NCBI GenBank assembly: GCA_038030265.1
Contig: CM075938.1
Coordinates: forward strand, 45,005,189 to 45,069,188
DNA: 64,000 nt
Reading direction: 5' to 3'
Source of the DNA: Corythucha ciliata
Lineage: Eukaryota > Arthropoda > Insecta > Hemiptera > Tingidae
Shown here: positions 45,400 through 57,259 of the stretch, piece by piece
Layout: each line of letters starts with the position of its first letter
How positions within the stretch are numbered: the first letter of the stretch is position 1
The notes under the pieces: model-generated
The model's input: only the letters and a program-made list of their open reading frames with translations
Told to the model about the DNA's origin: nothing
Database searches by the model: none
Position numbers and translations under genes: made by a program

Positions 45400-48300
45400 C
45401 GTACAGCTTTAGCTGATGCCTAATTGCCTCCTAAAAAATACCGCTTTTGAGTAAACGTTTAGTGGATAGGTAGTCTAATTCATTCATTATTTTTTGGCAG
45501 AGACTCCTTTTTTTTATAGCAAAACTGAAATATCTCTCCTTTCCTGCTGTCATTATTGTAATTTTGACGACAAATCCTAAAAGAGGACACTTTTTTCATT
45601 GTGGAACGGTCGTATCCAACGGCAGAAATCATCACAAGCCCTCTAAACAGAGGGTTAAAGTTGCGTTAAATAGAGTTCTTTATATTTTCGCTAAACTATC
45701 CATCGAAAAATTGGTAGAATAAGTTCATAACGTAAGGAGCCCATTTTTGCTAAATGTTCTTCAGATGGATGCGTTTAGAATCCCTCCTACTATTTTTTTT
45801 TATAAGCATCCCGCATTTCGATGAAATCGTTTTGACATTGAAAAAGTTAGGCACGCCGGTTCAATTTGGCATCGTTGTTCACGCGGCTTCCGCTATACCA
45901 TACAATCGAGGAAAAACGTGCATGGGACCTTGAAGTGACATTTTTGTGGCCTTCAAATTGAGCCTAATAGAATGATTAGTCAGCGCTGACGGTTTTGGAG
46001 ATATTTTAGGAAAACGAACAAAATGACCCTCAAATCCAAACTCCAGCTCAAGCACTGGCAACACCCGACGTGAAATCTTCGGGAAATTTTTACACAGTGG
46101 AGGGAGGCGGGTCCGAAAGAGATTGCACCAAATATTTACCAGTTTTTCCAATTTCCAGACTTCGGCTGATTTTACGTCAGCTTTTAGTTTCCTTCTTCTA
46201 TTTCTACAAAAACACGAAGGAGAGGAAAATAGTGGTATGATAGTTTCTAGCGTAAAATTTTGTGCTCTTCAATTTTAGTCTGGAACATTTTTGCGTTAAA
46301 ACAATTGGTTCAAGAATTATTTCGTAAGAACGATCGAAATGAAACTTCTACCAACAGCTGCTCCTTAACTCGATGCAGAATCGTGGGGAATTTTTTAAGC
46401 TGTGTTAGGGGAAGGGTATCAAACAATGTGGACCAAACGTTTTCCTGTAATGGCCAAAAAACCATAAGATAATAAAAAGTATAAAATTCTGAGAGCTTTA
46501 ATTTTTTATACGCATAAATGTTTTGAAAAACCAACCCCCACTAAGATATAGGCAAAAAACCATAAATAAGGACCTTTGACCCTTCCGCCTCCCGTCTTGC
46601 GCCCACAATAGGTTCAAGGACTTTTAGTATGTTACATCACTAGGCATCCCAAACAACGTGGCACAGTCGGTTTTTGTACGTTTTGACTTTCTGCCTAGAA
46701 TCATTCATTGACTGGGCTACTCTGTTTCATTTTTCATTTTCATCATTTTGTTCCCCCTCAGAGTTGGTGTCAAAAAAGGGGCCTGCGGTAAAAAGAAACA
46801 CGATTTTATGATTTTTACTTTCTATACCACGGCCTAAATGTCATTCATAATTGATCGATTTCGTTATAACTTATAAGGTTTGACTCGATTGTCGCATGAA
46901 TAAAATTTCTTCTTTTAAACGCGTTCATTCAAGAGTAAGGTTAAGAAAAAAATGCTAATGTGCTACATTCTTGGGCAAGCCTGTGTCTAAAATGGAGAAA
47001 AAGCCCAATTCGCGGCTAAAATAAAGAAATGCGTAGCACCAATTCGCGGTTCTTTGATGCAGGGTCTAGACTAGACCAAAAAGCTGAGAGATCTAACCCG
47101 CAAATCGTGTCTGTACGGTTGCTTACAACTGACGAGTCGCCGCAAGAGATTATCAAAACCGAATAAGGTCAGAATGCAATTCGTCGCTGTTTCACGTATG
47201 GAACGAAGTATGGAGTTTTTAGGTGTAAAACGCGTTTTTAATCCACGAAAAAAAACCAATGTTCGGTTGAATGTTTGCAAGTTATATCCTCCAAATACTC
47301 GCTCACACAAAAAACCTTGAAACTTAAAATTTTCCCCCGTTCGTCTATTTACATTACAACTGACTATTCAGCAGTCAACAGCCCATTTATTACTAACAAT
47401 GGTCTGTACACTGTCAATCCAACACTAGGCTCTAAAACTATTTCGAATTGAACATAATAGAAACCGCGTGAGAGCAACCCTAATAAGGCCCCTGAACTCA
47501 CTAATCGACCCTATAAAGCCCTGTTTGTATACTAATGCGGAGCGGTGAATGTGGCTGGAAAAACACGTGTTATTTACCATGCGAATCCCGCACTGCACGA
47601 CAACACCACATTAATACAAACTTGGCCTAACTGCCTGAGGATAAACAATGCAATTCGTCAAAATGACCGTCATAATCAGGGAATAGATATATATTGGTAG
47701 CCCGGAAACTAATGTTTTTGCGATCAATCAGCAGTGAAATTGACTATTCGGCCTTGAAGCTGGCTATTTATAGGCGTTACGCTTATTTCTGAAACTGTGT
47801 GCGTACACCTTAATACATATTGGTTTCTCGAAAATACCGGCCGGGAGTCAGGTAAAATATGCAAGTACGATGAAAAAAACCGAAAACTATAACAATAAGC
47901 TGCCAAATATACTTTCTATCTCTCTCTCTGTCTTTCCATCAATATACGAATTGGTTTATTTTTAAAAGGGGGAGGAGGGTGTCACCATTTATCAGGTCCA
48001 TCACTCCGCCGGGGATGGTCCACCGCGCTTCACAACACGTGAAAATTCTCGCCGACACTGAGAGATTTAACCCGCAAATTGTGTCTGTACGGTTGCTTAC
48101 AACTGACGAGTCGCCGCAAGGGATTATCAAAACCGAATTGAGTCAGAATACGTGATACCGTGGTTTTGCGGTGTGATGGGGAAGAATGTTTTACGTTTTT
48201 TTTATCTCTACTTTTTATTTAATGCACTACCTACCTATACACTTCATTATTTTATTTTTCGTGTGCAAAAGTAGAGATATTTTGAATGGTATTAGAGGAC

Positions 48301-48400
48301 AATAATGGAATTAGGATTGTGATTACAGCAAAGTGGTCCCTTATTATGAATGGAAAGTCATGTAGTAACCCATAGGAGTATTGTCATAATATTTTTTAAT
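45400..48400. other. Intergenic stretch with repeat fragments
   Basis: No gene recognised. A truncated relative of the 1382-1793 MITE lies at about 46730-46905. A short family A piece lies at 46940-47060. A direct repeat of about 90 bp, containing GTCTGTACGGTTGCTTACAA, occurs at about 47085-47175 and 48058-48150. A (TC)n run lies at 47920-47932. Confidence 0.55.
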
Positions 48401-48439
48401 CACTTCTAAAGCTTACATAATACTGTGAGATTTAGGAGG

Positions 48440-48445
48440 TTTATT
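48440..48445 (-). promoter_or_regulatory. Polyadenylation signal AATAAA, INPP1
   Basis: Reads AATAAA on the minus strand, about 215 nt after the INPP1 stop codon (48661-48663). It is the nearest consensus signal I see. Confidence 0.5.
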
Positions 48446-48660
48446 AATTTAATTAACTGAGAGATTTTTACTTTATCCACCATTTTTCTGGTCGAAAAAG
48501 GGCCTCTGGTGGGTACAAAGGCCTCTATACCTACTCCATATACCGCACTCATATGCATTGCGCAGGGAGGGACGAGCTTTTTAAGTACGGAAGGTCCGAT
48601 AGTGAAAGTTAATGAAGAAAGAAAAGTCAGGCAATCACCGGGAACAATTTTTTCCCCCAT

Positions 48661-50018
48661 TTACAGTATACCGATTAAATCATCTCTCGTCTTTTCATCG
48701 CGATACGCTAAAATACCGCCTCCATTGCAACAATCGGCTACCCCTGAGCCACCCGTGTATTTCAACGGCGTTCTTGTTGACAAATCCAGAACACCGCCGC
48801 CGATGGCTCGTAGAACGGCGTGACAAGAGCACACGTCCCAATAGTAGGTAGTCGGTTTGGTGAGTACATATGCCCGTACTTCGCCCGTTATTATTTTCAA
48901 GAGTTTATAACCGGCTCCTGCTAGCTCTACGGGTGTGTACCCTTTTTGTTCAATTTTCTTGACGACTTGTTCATTTTCCGCGCTGCTTACAGCAATCAAC
49001 TGTTTAAGTAGCGAGAATAGTAAATGAGTTCAAATCTTTTAAAATTTATACAGTCTCGTTACCTTCTCAGTTGATGCTAAAGGGAACTCAGGGTATGAAG
49101 CGTGGTAATTGTCGTCAGAAATGCCATAATAGCACTTGCCTTTCCACCTTGAAAGATTGAATTGAAAATTGGAAAAAATATAAGAAGGTGGAGAAGTAAT
49201 CGATTCTCAAAAAATCCTTACGTTCCGTTTTCAATATGATGGAATGGCTGATTAATGACACCTAGCAGTGGATTACCAGTGTCCCTGTCGAAAACGCCAA
49301 TTAACACAGTCACGCACGGAAGACCAGATTTGATCAGGCCATTAATTTTACTCTCTTTGCCATTTATGTATTCACCAGTTGAATCTAACAAGTGATTGAT
49401 CACGGAAAACAAGAAAAAAAAAACAAACAAATACGTTTGTGTGTGTGTGTGGTAGGCACAAAAGTGAACGCACAGTTTCCTACCAATTGGATCGACCCAC
49501 ACTGCCAAATTGCCGTTGAGCTCAACGTCATCGTCAACGTCACCCGAATAGCACTTAGACTCGTCGTCGCACGTCTCATGTATCACCCGAGCGAGCGTTT
49601 GACAAGCTTCCGAGTCGTGGAGAACTCGTCCCAACAGTTCTACCGTTTCACTAGCCGTTTCTTTTACTTCGACGGTTATTAAATCGTTTTCTCCCTCAAA
49701 AACGTTGCTCTCCTCTCCATAAATTAATCCGGAGAACTGTTTGAACTTTTAATTTAAATTTTTGTAGCGTTACAGAACTTTTGTAACCAAGAGATAATTT
49801 AGGCTTACCTGCCGACACAATTTGTACCGAACCACTTCCTGAACTAAAACATCAGCGAGCGTTTTAAAATCGCGCTTAAATCTTGGATTTTTGGCATCAC
49901 CCGTCTTTTCTTGAATCAAAAGTTCTAATAAATGCTCGTCTTGTCTACATATTCGCGCTATGCATGCCGCTTTTTCCGAAGCGTTCACTATGCAATTCAA
50001 TAGATCGCGACATTTCAT
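48661..50018 (-). CDS. INPP1: Inositol polyphosphate 1-phosphatase
   Basis: Five minus-strand exons: 50018-49809, 49736-49484, 49384-49222, 49147-49063 and 48999-48661. They join in frame to about 349 aa (three more if exon 2 starts at 49745). INPP1 removes the 1-phosphate from Ins(1,4)P2 and Ins(1,3,4)P3 and belongs to the magnesium-dependent, lithium-inhibited phosphatase family. Visible signatures are DFKTLADVLVQ (residues 50-60), GEESN (77-81), WVDPIDST (150-157) with its two metal-binding Asp, and WDVCSCHAVLRAIGGG (291-306) with the last catalytic Asp. The N-terminus aligns with the family start, which supports ATG at 50018. The human protein is about 50 aa longer, mainly in a variable segment. 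Intron 2 splits the second Asp codon of the WVDPID motif. Confidence 0.93.
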
Positions 50019-51354
50019 GATGTCGGTTAAGGAGAGGGAAATGGGGGTGATTATGTAAATTTAATTAATATTTGTTAATATAAGGGGAAAGAAGAGTATA
50101 CAATTTATCGGCAGATTAACTTTTGAAGTTGTGGGCACTCAATTGGTGGGGAGGGGTAATTTAAAAAACACGCACAAGTAGAAAACACCGAGGAAAAACA
50201 AATAGCTTTCGTGTATACAGTATGAATGATAAGGGAATTGGGTCACTGGGTCGAAACTCAAAAGAAAAAAAAGTTAGTGGGGGGGGGGGGACAACGACAC
50301 ATTAGCGCAGTTGCGTTACCCTGAACACCCTCCAACCACAACCAGCCCACCCACCACATTTTATCATTCCAAAAAAGGAGCAAACTCCCGAGCTCATCGA
50401 GCATTCAACTTGGGCTTTTCCGCTTTTCCATTGATTTCTCTATAACCGCCCGCTTTCCATCTCCTGTCACACACCACCTCACTTCCCCCGTCCCCAGGCA
50501 AGTTAGTCTCCGGCGTCGCTAAAAATATGCACATAGCGACATTCGTAACGCTTCCTCTGATTGATATTGAATTGGCGGAGGGGGGGGGGGCAAAAAATTA
50601 TAGTCCGCTTTCGTAGGAAACGCGAGGCCAACAATACAGCCAAGCGAATACAAAGTGGGCAGTTTTTTAGAATACTCCCACTACATGCACGTGACGCAAA
50701 TCCAAGGTGTTTTCCATTTGGGCCAGGAGGGTCCATAGTTCGTTTTAAGTGAGTACGAGGGTGGGCTTAAGGTCAAATTAGGCGTTGATTTATTCTTCTT
50801 TTGCTTTACGAAGGACGGATGACGAAAAAAGGTTTTTTCTCTCTCTTGAATTATAGATCGAACGCATAACTCGTTCGCGATCAATGTCTTTACTGGGGTA
50901 TTACTTTATTTAGGCCGTCTTTGACCGAAATGGATCATTAATTTACTAAAAGTTTCAAACAAAAGACCATAAAAAAGGCCCTTCCAGCGCCCCTCTGGAG
51001 ACTCTTTATAAGGGCCTGACTAATAGGTCATTGTTATAATCTCTTACATAATAACCAGAGCTTGTTTATCCTTAAAATTTTGTGCAATATATTGAAACAC
51101 ATAGCATGGGTTAATACTGTGGATGGCCCAAAGGAATTATTATCATGAGCACCCTACACAACCCGTAAAAGCCTCACTAAAGCCCTAAAGGGTTGCGTCA
51201 ATGACTTACTTTTGAAACAGACTGTTTATTCACCGTTTTTATTTTATTTTAATTTTGGTTTTGTTATTGATAATTATGTAGAATATTGACGTGGGTTCCC
51301 CACCCCCTTAATGGAATTTGAGCAGTTTAGAAGTTTGCAGGTAACTTCGTTGTT
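50019..51354. other. Intergenic stretch upstream of INPP1
   Basis: Presumably contains the INPP1 promoter, not recognisable by sequence. G tracts of 10-13 lie at about 50279-50291 and 50580-50590. A small hairpin AGGCCCTT/AAGGGCCT is at 50968-51016. No other gene. Confidence 0.4.
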
Positions 51355-51500
51355 GTTAGTGCATTTCATTCTGAAAATGCACTATTGGTCTCGTCGTGAT
51401 GGTGGCAAACATGGGTCTTGCCATGTTTTTTTTCATGTTTCAGAACCTCTAGAACACGAATTCAGTGGTCTCCGGAATACATATACATATATAACATATA
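51355..51500 (-). repeat. Dispersed repeat, inverted copy of 25140-25280
   Basis: AGTGCATTTCATTCTGAAAA at the left and GAATTCAGTGGTCTCCGGAA further on are reverse complements of the sequence at 25140-25280. Both copies end in a TATATA-rich tract. The AGTGCATTTCAT end resembles words in the 1382-1793 MITE. Confidence 0.75.
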
Positions 51501-51529
51501 CATTATATATCTTTATGGCCGTTTTCTTG

Positions 51530-51985
51530 TTAGCACGATAACTCTCGTAGAAGTTAATTTAGCGGAACGCGCTTTGGCACAAAAATCAGTAGTCATAAGA
51601 CCCCGGTCGGTATTGCATTTGGGCCCAATCGGTCGTGTTGGAGAGGGGGGGAATGGGGCTTGAAATGGTCAAAAAATCACTAGAAATCACCAGTTGATTC
51701 TAGAAGCATCATATTCTGTACGTATACTCCATGTTAGACTAGCCTTTGATTCCCATTTTAATTTTTTTAAAAAGTCAAGGTGGAGGGGGTGGTGCCCCCG
51801 GAGTGGAAGTAAGTGTGTGGTCTTGTTAGCACGATAACTCTCGAAGAAATTAATTTAGCGGGACGATATTTGGCCCAGAAATCAGTAGTCATACGACTTT
51901 GGTTGGTATTGCATTTGGGCTTGAACTGGTTAAAAAATCACTACAAATCACCAACTGATTCTAGAAGCATTATATTCGGTACGAT
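51530..51985 (+). repeat. Tandem pair of a roughly 150-bp repeat
   Basis: The block starting GTTAGCACGATAACTCTCG at 51531 recurs at 51828 (offset about 297), including GTATTGCATTTGGGC and GATTCTAGAAGCAT. The pieces between the copies differ. The class is unknown. Confidence 0.75.
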
Positions 51986-52183
51986 GATTTCTTTTTTAAG
52001 TATAGCCTTCGATTCCCATCATGTTCAGCTTAAACAAACCCGGCAGCAAACAGTACGAGGAAGGGTCAAACATTAACGAAACAAATCATGGTCTCAACGT
52101 TATTACTTCTATGGGACGGCTTAGGGTATCCGTATACGAAATGAAATGCACTCTTTCCGACCGCCAGCTGCCGGAGCGAAATT

Positions 52184-52212
52184 GTTTGTTGTTGTTGTTG
52201 TTGTTGTTGTTT
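52184..52212 (+). repeat. (TTG)n microsatellite
   Basis: About nine TTG units. Followed at 52267-52302 by GAAAATGGCCTG, a short spacer and GGCCGAAACCGGTC, which could fold as a small hairpin. Confidence 0.8.
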
Positions 52213-52499
52213 TGTTTTGTTTTTGTGATGTTGAGTTTATTGTTATATAATTTATTTGGTAGTTGAAAATGGCCTGATACAGGGAGGCCGAAACCGGTCC
52301 TGCACCTAAAAAAAAAAGCTGTGCAGAGACAAAAAATGTTCGATCATTTTACTGAAGATCTGCAACCTCAACTATCTCGCCCTCAAAAACCAAGGCAGTC
52401 TGTTAGTTTTTCTTGTAATCTGACGTCAAAAAAGACAATTGAAAGCCTGCATTCAATTCAACTCCTGCTTAGAATCAACTGAAACCATCCACGAAGAAT

Positions 52500-54080
52500 T
52501 TTCACAAAATCCACGAATTTGCGTTTTTCTCCATGCGAATTGTCACATTTTCTCAACTTTAGCAGCGAACAAGCTCTTTGTCTCAATTCCAGACGGGAAT
52601 TAGTGGTTGTATCAGTTTTAGACAAGAACAAGCGGGATTATCAAAGCGTGAATAGGCGTTTTTCTCCATTTTAACTTCATATTAGCGCTTTTACTATATT
52701 TTTGCCGCGAATTAGCTCTATTTCTCACGGTAGCCGCGAATTATTTTCCAAATTTTAGCGGCGGATTATTTCTTACGGCGATTTTCATTCGTATAAAATT
52801 CAGCTCCGGAGTCGAGCATTTCCACCCGTCTTCTCTGAATTAAGGTCATATAGTAACGGATAATACGGGTGGAAATACTCGGCTCCAGAGCTGAATTTGA
52901 TGCAAATGGAAAATGCTATTAATTTTATGCAGCCACGAAGTACCACATTTCTCATTCTTAGCTGTAATAGCGCATTACCTCAAATTGGTCCGCGAATAAG
53001 CGCTTTTTGCCAACATTAGCCACGAATTTAAGATTTGCCTCCATTTTTTCTGCGAATGAGCGTTTTACATCAACTTTAGGCCGGAATTAGCAGTTTGCCT
53101 CAGTTTCATCCGTGAATTAGCGGGTTATATGGTCTCATCGCATGCATCCATGAATTAGCAGTTAGCATCACATTAGCGCTTTTTCTGCGAATTAGCACTA
53201 TTTCTCAACTTTAGTCGCGAATAATTTTCTCAATTTTAGCGGTGGATTACTTCTTTCTTTTAGCCGCGAATCAGCGCACTTTCTCAAATAGATCCGAGAA
53301 TCGGCTTCTTTCTCTAGTTTAATGGCGTTTTATTTCAATTTTAAGCGGGACTTGGCAGATTTTCCCAGTTTTAGCCGAGAATCAGTTGGTTTTCTCCATT
53401 TTAGCCGTGAAATCGCGCTTTTTCTCAATTTCAGTCGCGTTGTTGCCTCGAGAAACCACTAATTATTGGCGTTTTTAGAAATAATAGTTTATAGCCTGCT
53501 GAGCGATGGACTGCACCTTTTTTTAAATTTTATAGCTGCGAGTGTGCGTTTCTACCAATTGTAGTCGCTTATTAGGTTTTTCTCCATTTTTAGCCTTATA
53601 TTAGTGAATATATTTGTTTTTACTTCCATGTTCCCTACGGGAATGGAAGTATGGTGTTCGTTGAAAAAATCAAGTCCGTGCTGACTTCAGATAATTTACT
53701 ATGAATCAGCGCTTTTTCACTATTTCAGCCTATCGGCGTGAACTACGATTTTTCGACTTTTAGCCCCCTTGAGTTATAACGGATTAGCTCTCAATCTCAC
53801 GTCAGCCATGACGTGGCCGTTGAAAATCGTGAATAATCTCAGTTTTGCCGTGAACGAGCGCTATTCCTTTCTGCACGAATTAGTGTTTTTCTCAATTTTA
53901 TCCGCGAATTTGTATTGCTCAATTTTATCCCTGGATCAGCGCTTCTTTCTCAATTTTAGCTGCGGAAGGGCCCATATTGTCAATTAGTCAATTTTGGCCA
54001 TCAATTAGTCAATTTCGGCCATCAATTAGCGCTTTTTCTCAATTTTAACCTAGAATAATGGTTTATCACCATTTTGGCCG
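52500..54080 (-). repeat. Degenerate repeat family A, long inverted block
   Basis: About 50 degenerate units of the TTTTCTCAATTTTAGCCGCG / AATTAGCG type, all inverted relative to 9160-10800. It is interrupted by a small MITE (52797-52898) and by ATGTTCCCTACGGGAATGGA at about 53629, part of an unrelated repeat. Confidence 0.75.
52797..52898. mobile_element. Tiny palindromic element, about 100 bp
   Basis: AAATTCAGCTCCGGAGTCGA at the left, continuing to TTTCCACCCGT, is matched by its reverse complement at 52865-52898 with a few mismatches. The centre is about 36 bp. It sits inside a family A block. A partial relative of the centre lies near 39930. Confidence 0.75.
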
Positions 54081-54427
54081 TCAATTAGTCATTTGCCCCC
54101 TCGCCCCTCGATCGCTGCGCTAGTGGCTCCGAATCATGAAGAAAAAACCTTGAAACACTTAGGCTCATGAAAAAATATTATTTTATCCAAGGTTCGATCA
54201 GCGTCGGTCGGATAAAATTGCAAGTTTCATGGCCTCTTCGAATAGTAGACGTGGACCCTGGCCTATCCGGCCCTGATAGAGCCCATTGCCTGACGAATAG
54301 CCGTACGATTGTACCATGTAGAACTAAATATTTGTGAGTTCGCAAGTTCTCCTAATAGGACCAAGCTGCCTTCAAAAATTCTGTATGGGTCTTATCGGGG
54401 CACCGTGAGACCGTGTGCCGGCAGTGA

Positions 54428-54607
54428 ATAACCGCCTTCATCGTTCTCAGAAAACGTCACGTCCAGTACAAGTATCTTCCGTTTGGAATGACCAGTGCTC
54501 CAGGCTCGTTCCAACTTTTTGTAGGTGACCTGATAACAACCGAGGTGCGTCCTTACGTTCACTCGTATAACGGACGATTTGCTAGCTACACTCAGCCTCC
54601 ACCGTTT
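54428..54607 (+). pseudogene. Ty3/gypsy-like reverse transcriptase fragment
   Basis: A 60-codon open stretch carries the RT signature YLPFGMTSAPGSFQ preceded by ITAF, corresponding to the fingers-palm region of LTR-retrotransposon reverse transcriptases. A stop (54425-54427) precedes it. The catalytic YxDD motif is recognisable just downstream only after a shift of frame near 54570. No integrase, RNase H or LTRs were found nearby. This is a dead fragment. Confidence 0.7.
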
Positions 54608-54610
54608 TAG

Positions 54611-57202
54611 GCCGATTAGACTCATTGTCAGGGACCGCACGAATTTCCCACGTAGCCGACAGCCCTGAAGTCCGAAGAAGAGCTACAAAGCACGACGCAA
54701 ATCTCGCTGGAGCTGCTCTGGAATCGACAAAGTCCTCTGAAACCAGCGTCCACGCGAAACGCTCCAGTCTTTTTTGATCCTTTAAAAGGGTGTTGGCGGC
54801 CACTCGCCACTCTGTTGAGTTTTTGGACTGGAAACGGTCGTTCTCTTGGTTTATCGGTCCGAGGGACTGAACACAACTCAACAAGGAAATTACTCTAAAA
54901 TTTGAGAATGCAACCCCCTCAATTGATGATGTTTTTGCGAAAGTGACCGAAGTGCGAAAGTGAAAGTGAGCCATTTGTATGTCCGTTATCACGGACTAGG
55001 GACGGGGTTTATTCGCCGGAGGGAGGGGCGGGAGAGAACGTTGCATTACGCTAAACAGGGAGCTAGGAAGAAGCAGAAAAAAACTAACTAGCTGGAATTA
55101 GTCTGGTAAAATGAGTAAATAGACACCCCCTTCCTACCATATATCGCCAGTCCTGTTTTTCGACCCCAACGAACCAGTGATTATTGATTCAGGAAGCCCC
55201 AGCTATGCTGATACAGGTAGTGGAGCGTTTCAACTTAATCCAGGAAGGCCTAAACGGCCAGCTTAATTTGAGTTCTGTTATAGTGAGTGCTGAGTGGGCA
55301 CTAGCTGAGTTCTAACAAATTATCCTCTTACAGTAACAATAAGGCACCCTTTTCCTCGTCTTAGCTTTGTAAACTTTCACAGTATAGCACAAGTTCAAGT
55401 TCAAGTTAAATGTTTTACTAAAAGGGCGCTAATTGCACGTTTTAATCGGGAACAACGTACAAGGAATTGAAAGACCTTTTGAATTAGCTTAATCGGCGGA
55501 ATGAAAGAGCGCAGGGCCTTTTATACACCTTTCTCTCGCTTTTATTTATAAGAAGAAGCGGCTACATTTGCATGCATGTAAGCGCGTGTCTACCCCTTAA
55601 TAGAATATTGCCATATTTTCCGAGCGGAGGAACTGCCAACTGGAGAGAAACTCCCCCGTGGGCTCCATTAGGGCACGCAAAGTAAACAAATGAGAGTCAA
55701 TTAACCTTAGGATTTAAGTGACGCCTTCTCTGCTCCCCTCAAACCATGTTCTCTTATACTTTTATTCCTTTACAAACCATCAGAGAGACTGAATGATGAG
55801 GGGGAGAGGTTCTGTTGAATTAATTAGGGAAAAACAGTTTACGAACGGCTTGGCAAAAGCTTACAAGGTTAAATGAGGAAGAGGGTTAGAGGGTAAATGG
55901 AAATTGGGGTCTTTTCAATAGCTTTTCAAAATAATTTGCACGGGAAAACTGTTCGTTAAACACTCAAACAAAAGAATGGGAAGAAGGAAAAATATATCGG
56001 ATCATTAAAAATTGAACCGGACGTTAAGGAAAGTGGGTGAGAAAGGGCATTTTAAGGGGGTTGAAAAAAAGAGGAAGAAAAAAAAGTTGAAGCGGCAAAT
56101 GGGGGGGGGGGCAAGGGAGGTTTTCCGCGCAGTTTTTCTTCTCACCCCCCTTCGTATACCCGTAGTGCCTGTACACTTGTGTGGGGGTTGTATTCAACCA
56201 CCCTCCATTTTCACAATAGAGAAAACCCCCTGGCAAAGCTCCCGGACATTCCACCCCCACCAATATTGCTAGACCCAAAACCAGCCCCCAGATGATTTGT
56301 CAAACGGAGGTCTTGCCAGTGCATAGCTGGAAGCCCTAAAGCCCTTGTTTGTTTACCTTTTTTTTCTCTCTCCAATCCGCACTTCACAAAATCCCCCTTT
56401 TTTCAAACCACCTCTACTACCCCCCCATCCACCACAACACTACTTTTACCGTTCTTTGTTAAAAGTCACTTCACATAATATTTTGTTTTGTATTTTTGTT
56501 TGTAAACTTAAGACAATGCCCCCCTCCTTTCCATCTAGATTAAGTTATATTTTACCTCGCGAAATATATCAACAAAAATAAACAATATTTAGCCGATTAA
56601 AAAATAGTTGTTGGAAAGGTCATGAAGGAAAGCGAATGTCCGGTTGCTCCAAAATAGTTTTTCTGCACGAAAAGAAGGAATCTTATGGCAATTACGCCAG
56701 AAATCATCAAGTACCAGGTGTGTTTATACTGTAAACAGTGTTATTTTGCTCTATTCTTATTACATCGGGCATCGATTTCTTTCCACATCCACGAACACTT
56801 GATTTGTATCTTCCTGAATAATTCCGTTCTGTTATACCTCCTCTTGTCGGGCTCAATTTACGTTTTTCAACTCTTATTGAAAACGTTGTCGCGTGACTTG
56901 TAAAAACAACGGCGAAAACCGACAACGCTGGTCGATGGGGTATTTACTATCGCACTATATGATGAAAACGAAGTGGGATGGGGGGATGGGAAGGGGAGAC
57001 GTTAGTTTGAAGTTAATTAACGAATAAAACGAAGCTTAGCATAGAAGGGGTGAAAGAGTAGTTAGGGGGGGGGGGTCCCCTAGGAGCCACCTGAAATTTC
57101 AATTTTTCTTGCTGGCAGTCAATTAATAATTCGGTCCTTTTCAATTAGTTCACCAAGACTGACGTTTTCATTTTCATTTTCAACCGGAATCAGCATTTTT
57201 TA
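54611..57202. other. Intergenic stretch upstream of the PLEKHG5-like gene
   Basis: No convincing gene. The minus-strand frame at 54582-54992 overlaps the RT remnant and has no family features. An 11-base G tract is at about 56101 and another near 57066. A short frame at 56685 ends in a possible donor (CAG|GTGTGT), but its phase does not join the next coding exon. Confidence 0.4.
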
Positions 57203-57237
57203 TCTCTCTCTCTCTCTCTCCCTCTCTCTTTCTCTCA
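57203..57237 (+). repeat. (CT)n tract serving as a polypyrimidine tract
   Basis: About 35 bases of nearly pure CT, 20 bp before TTCGCAG|ACATG at 57258. Its place suggests it is the pyrimidine tract of a splice acceptor, so a 5' UTR exon is likely further upstream. Confidence 0.7.
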
Positions 57238-57259
57238 CCGACTTTTTCCCTTCGCAGAC

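Noticed and set aside
52267..52302. Possible hammerhead-type ribozyme (CTGA and GAAA words around a hairpin)
   Set aside because: The required CTGATGA core is missing (CTGATAC instead) and no closing stem I could be drawn.
54582..54992. 136-codon minus-strand open frame
   Set aside because: It lies antisense to the reverse transcriptase remnant at its edge and shows no recognisable domain or splice context.
56685..56717. Upstream first exon of the PLEKHG5-like gene starting at an ATG
   Set aside because: Joining its donor (CAG|GTGTGT) to the acceptor at 57258 puts a stop codon in frame, so it is not supported as coding.
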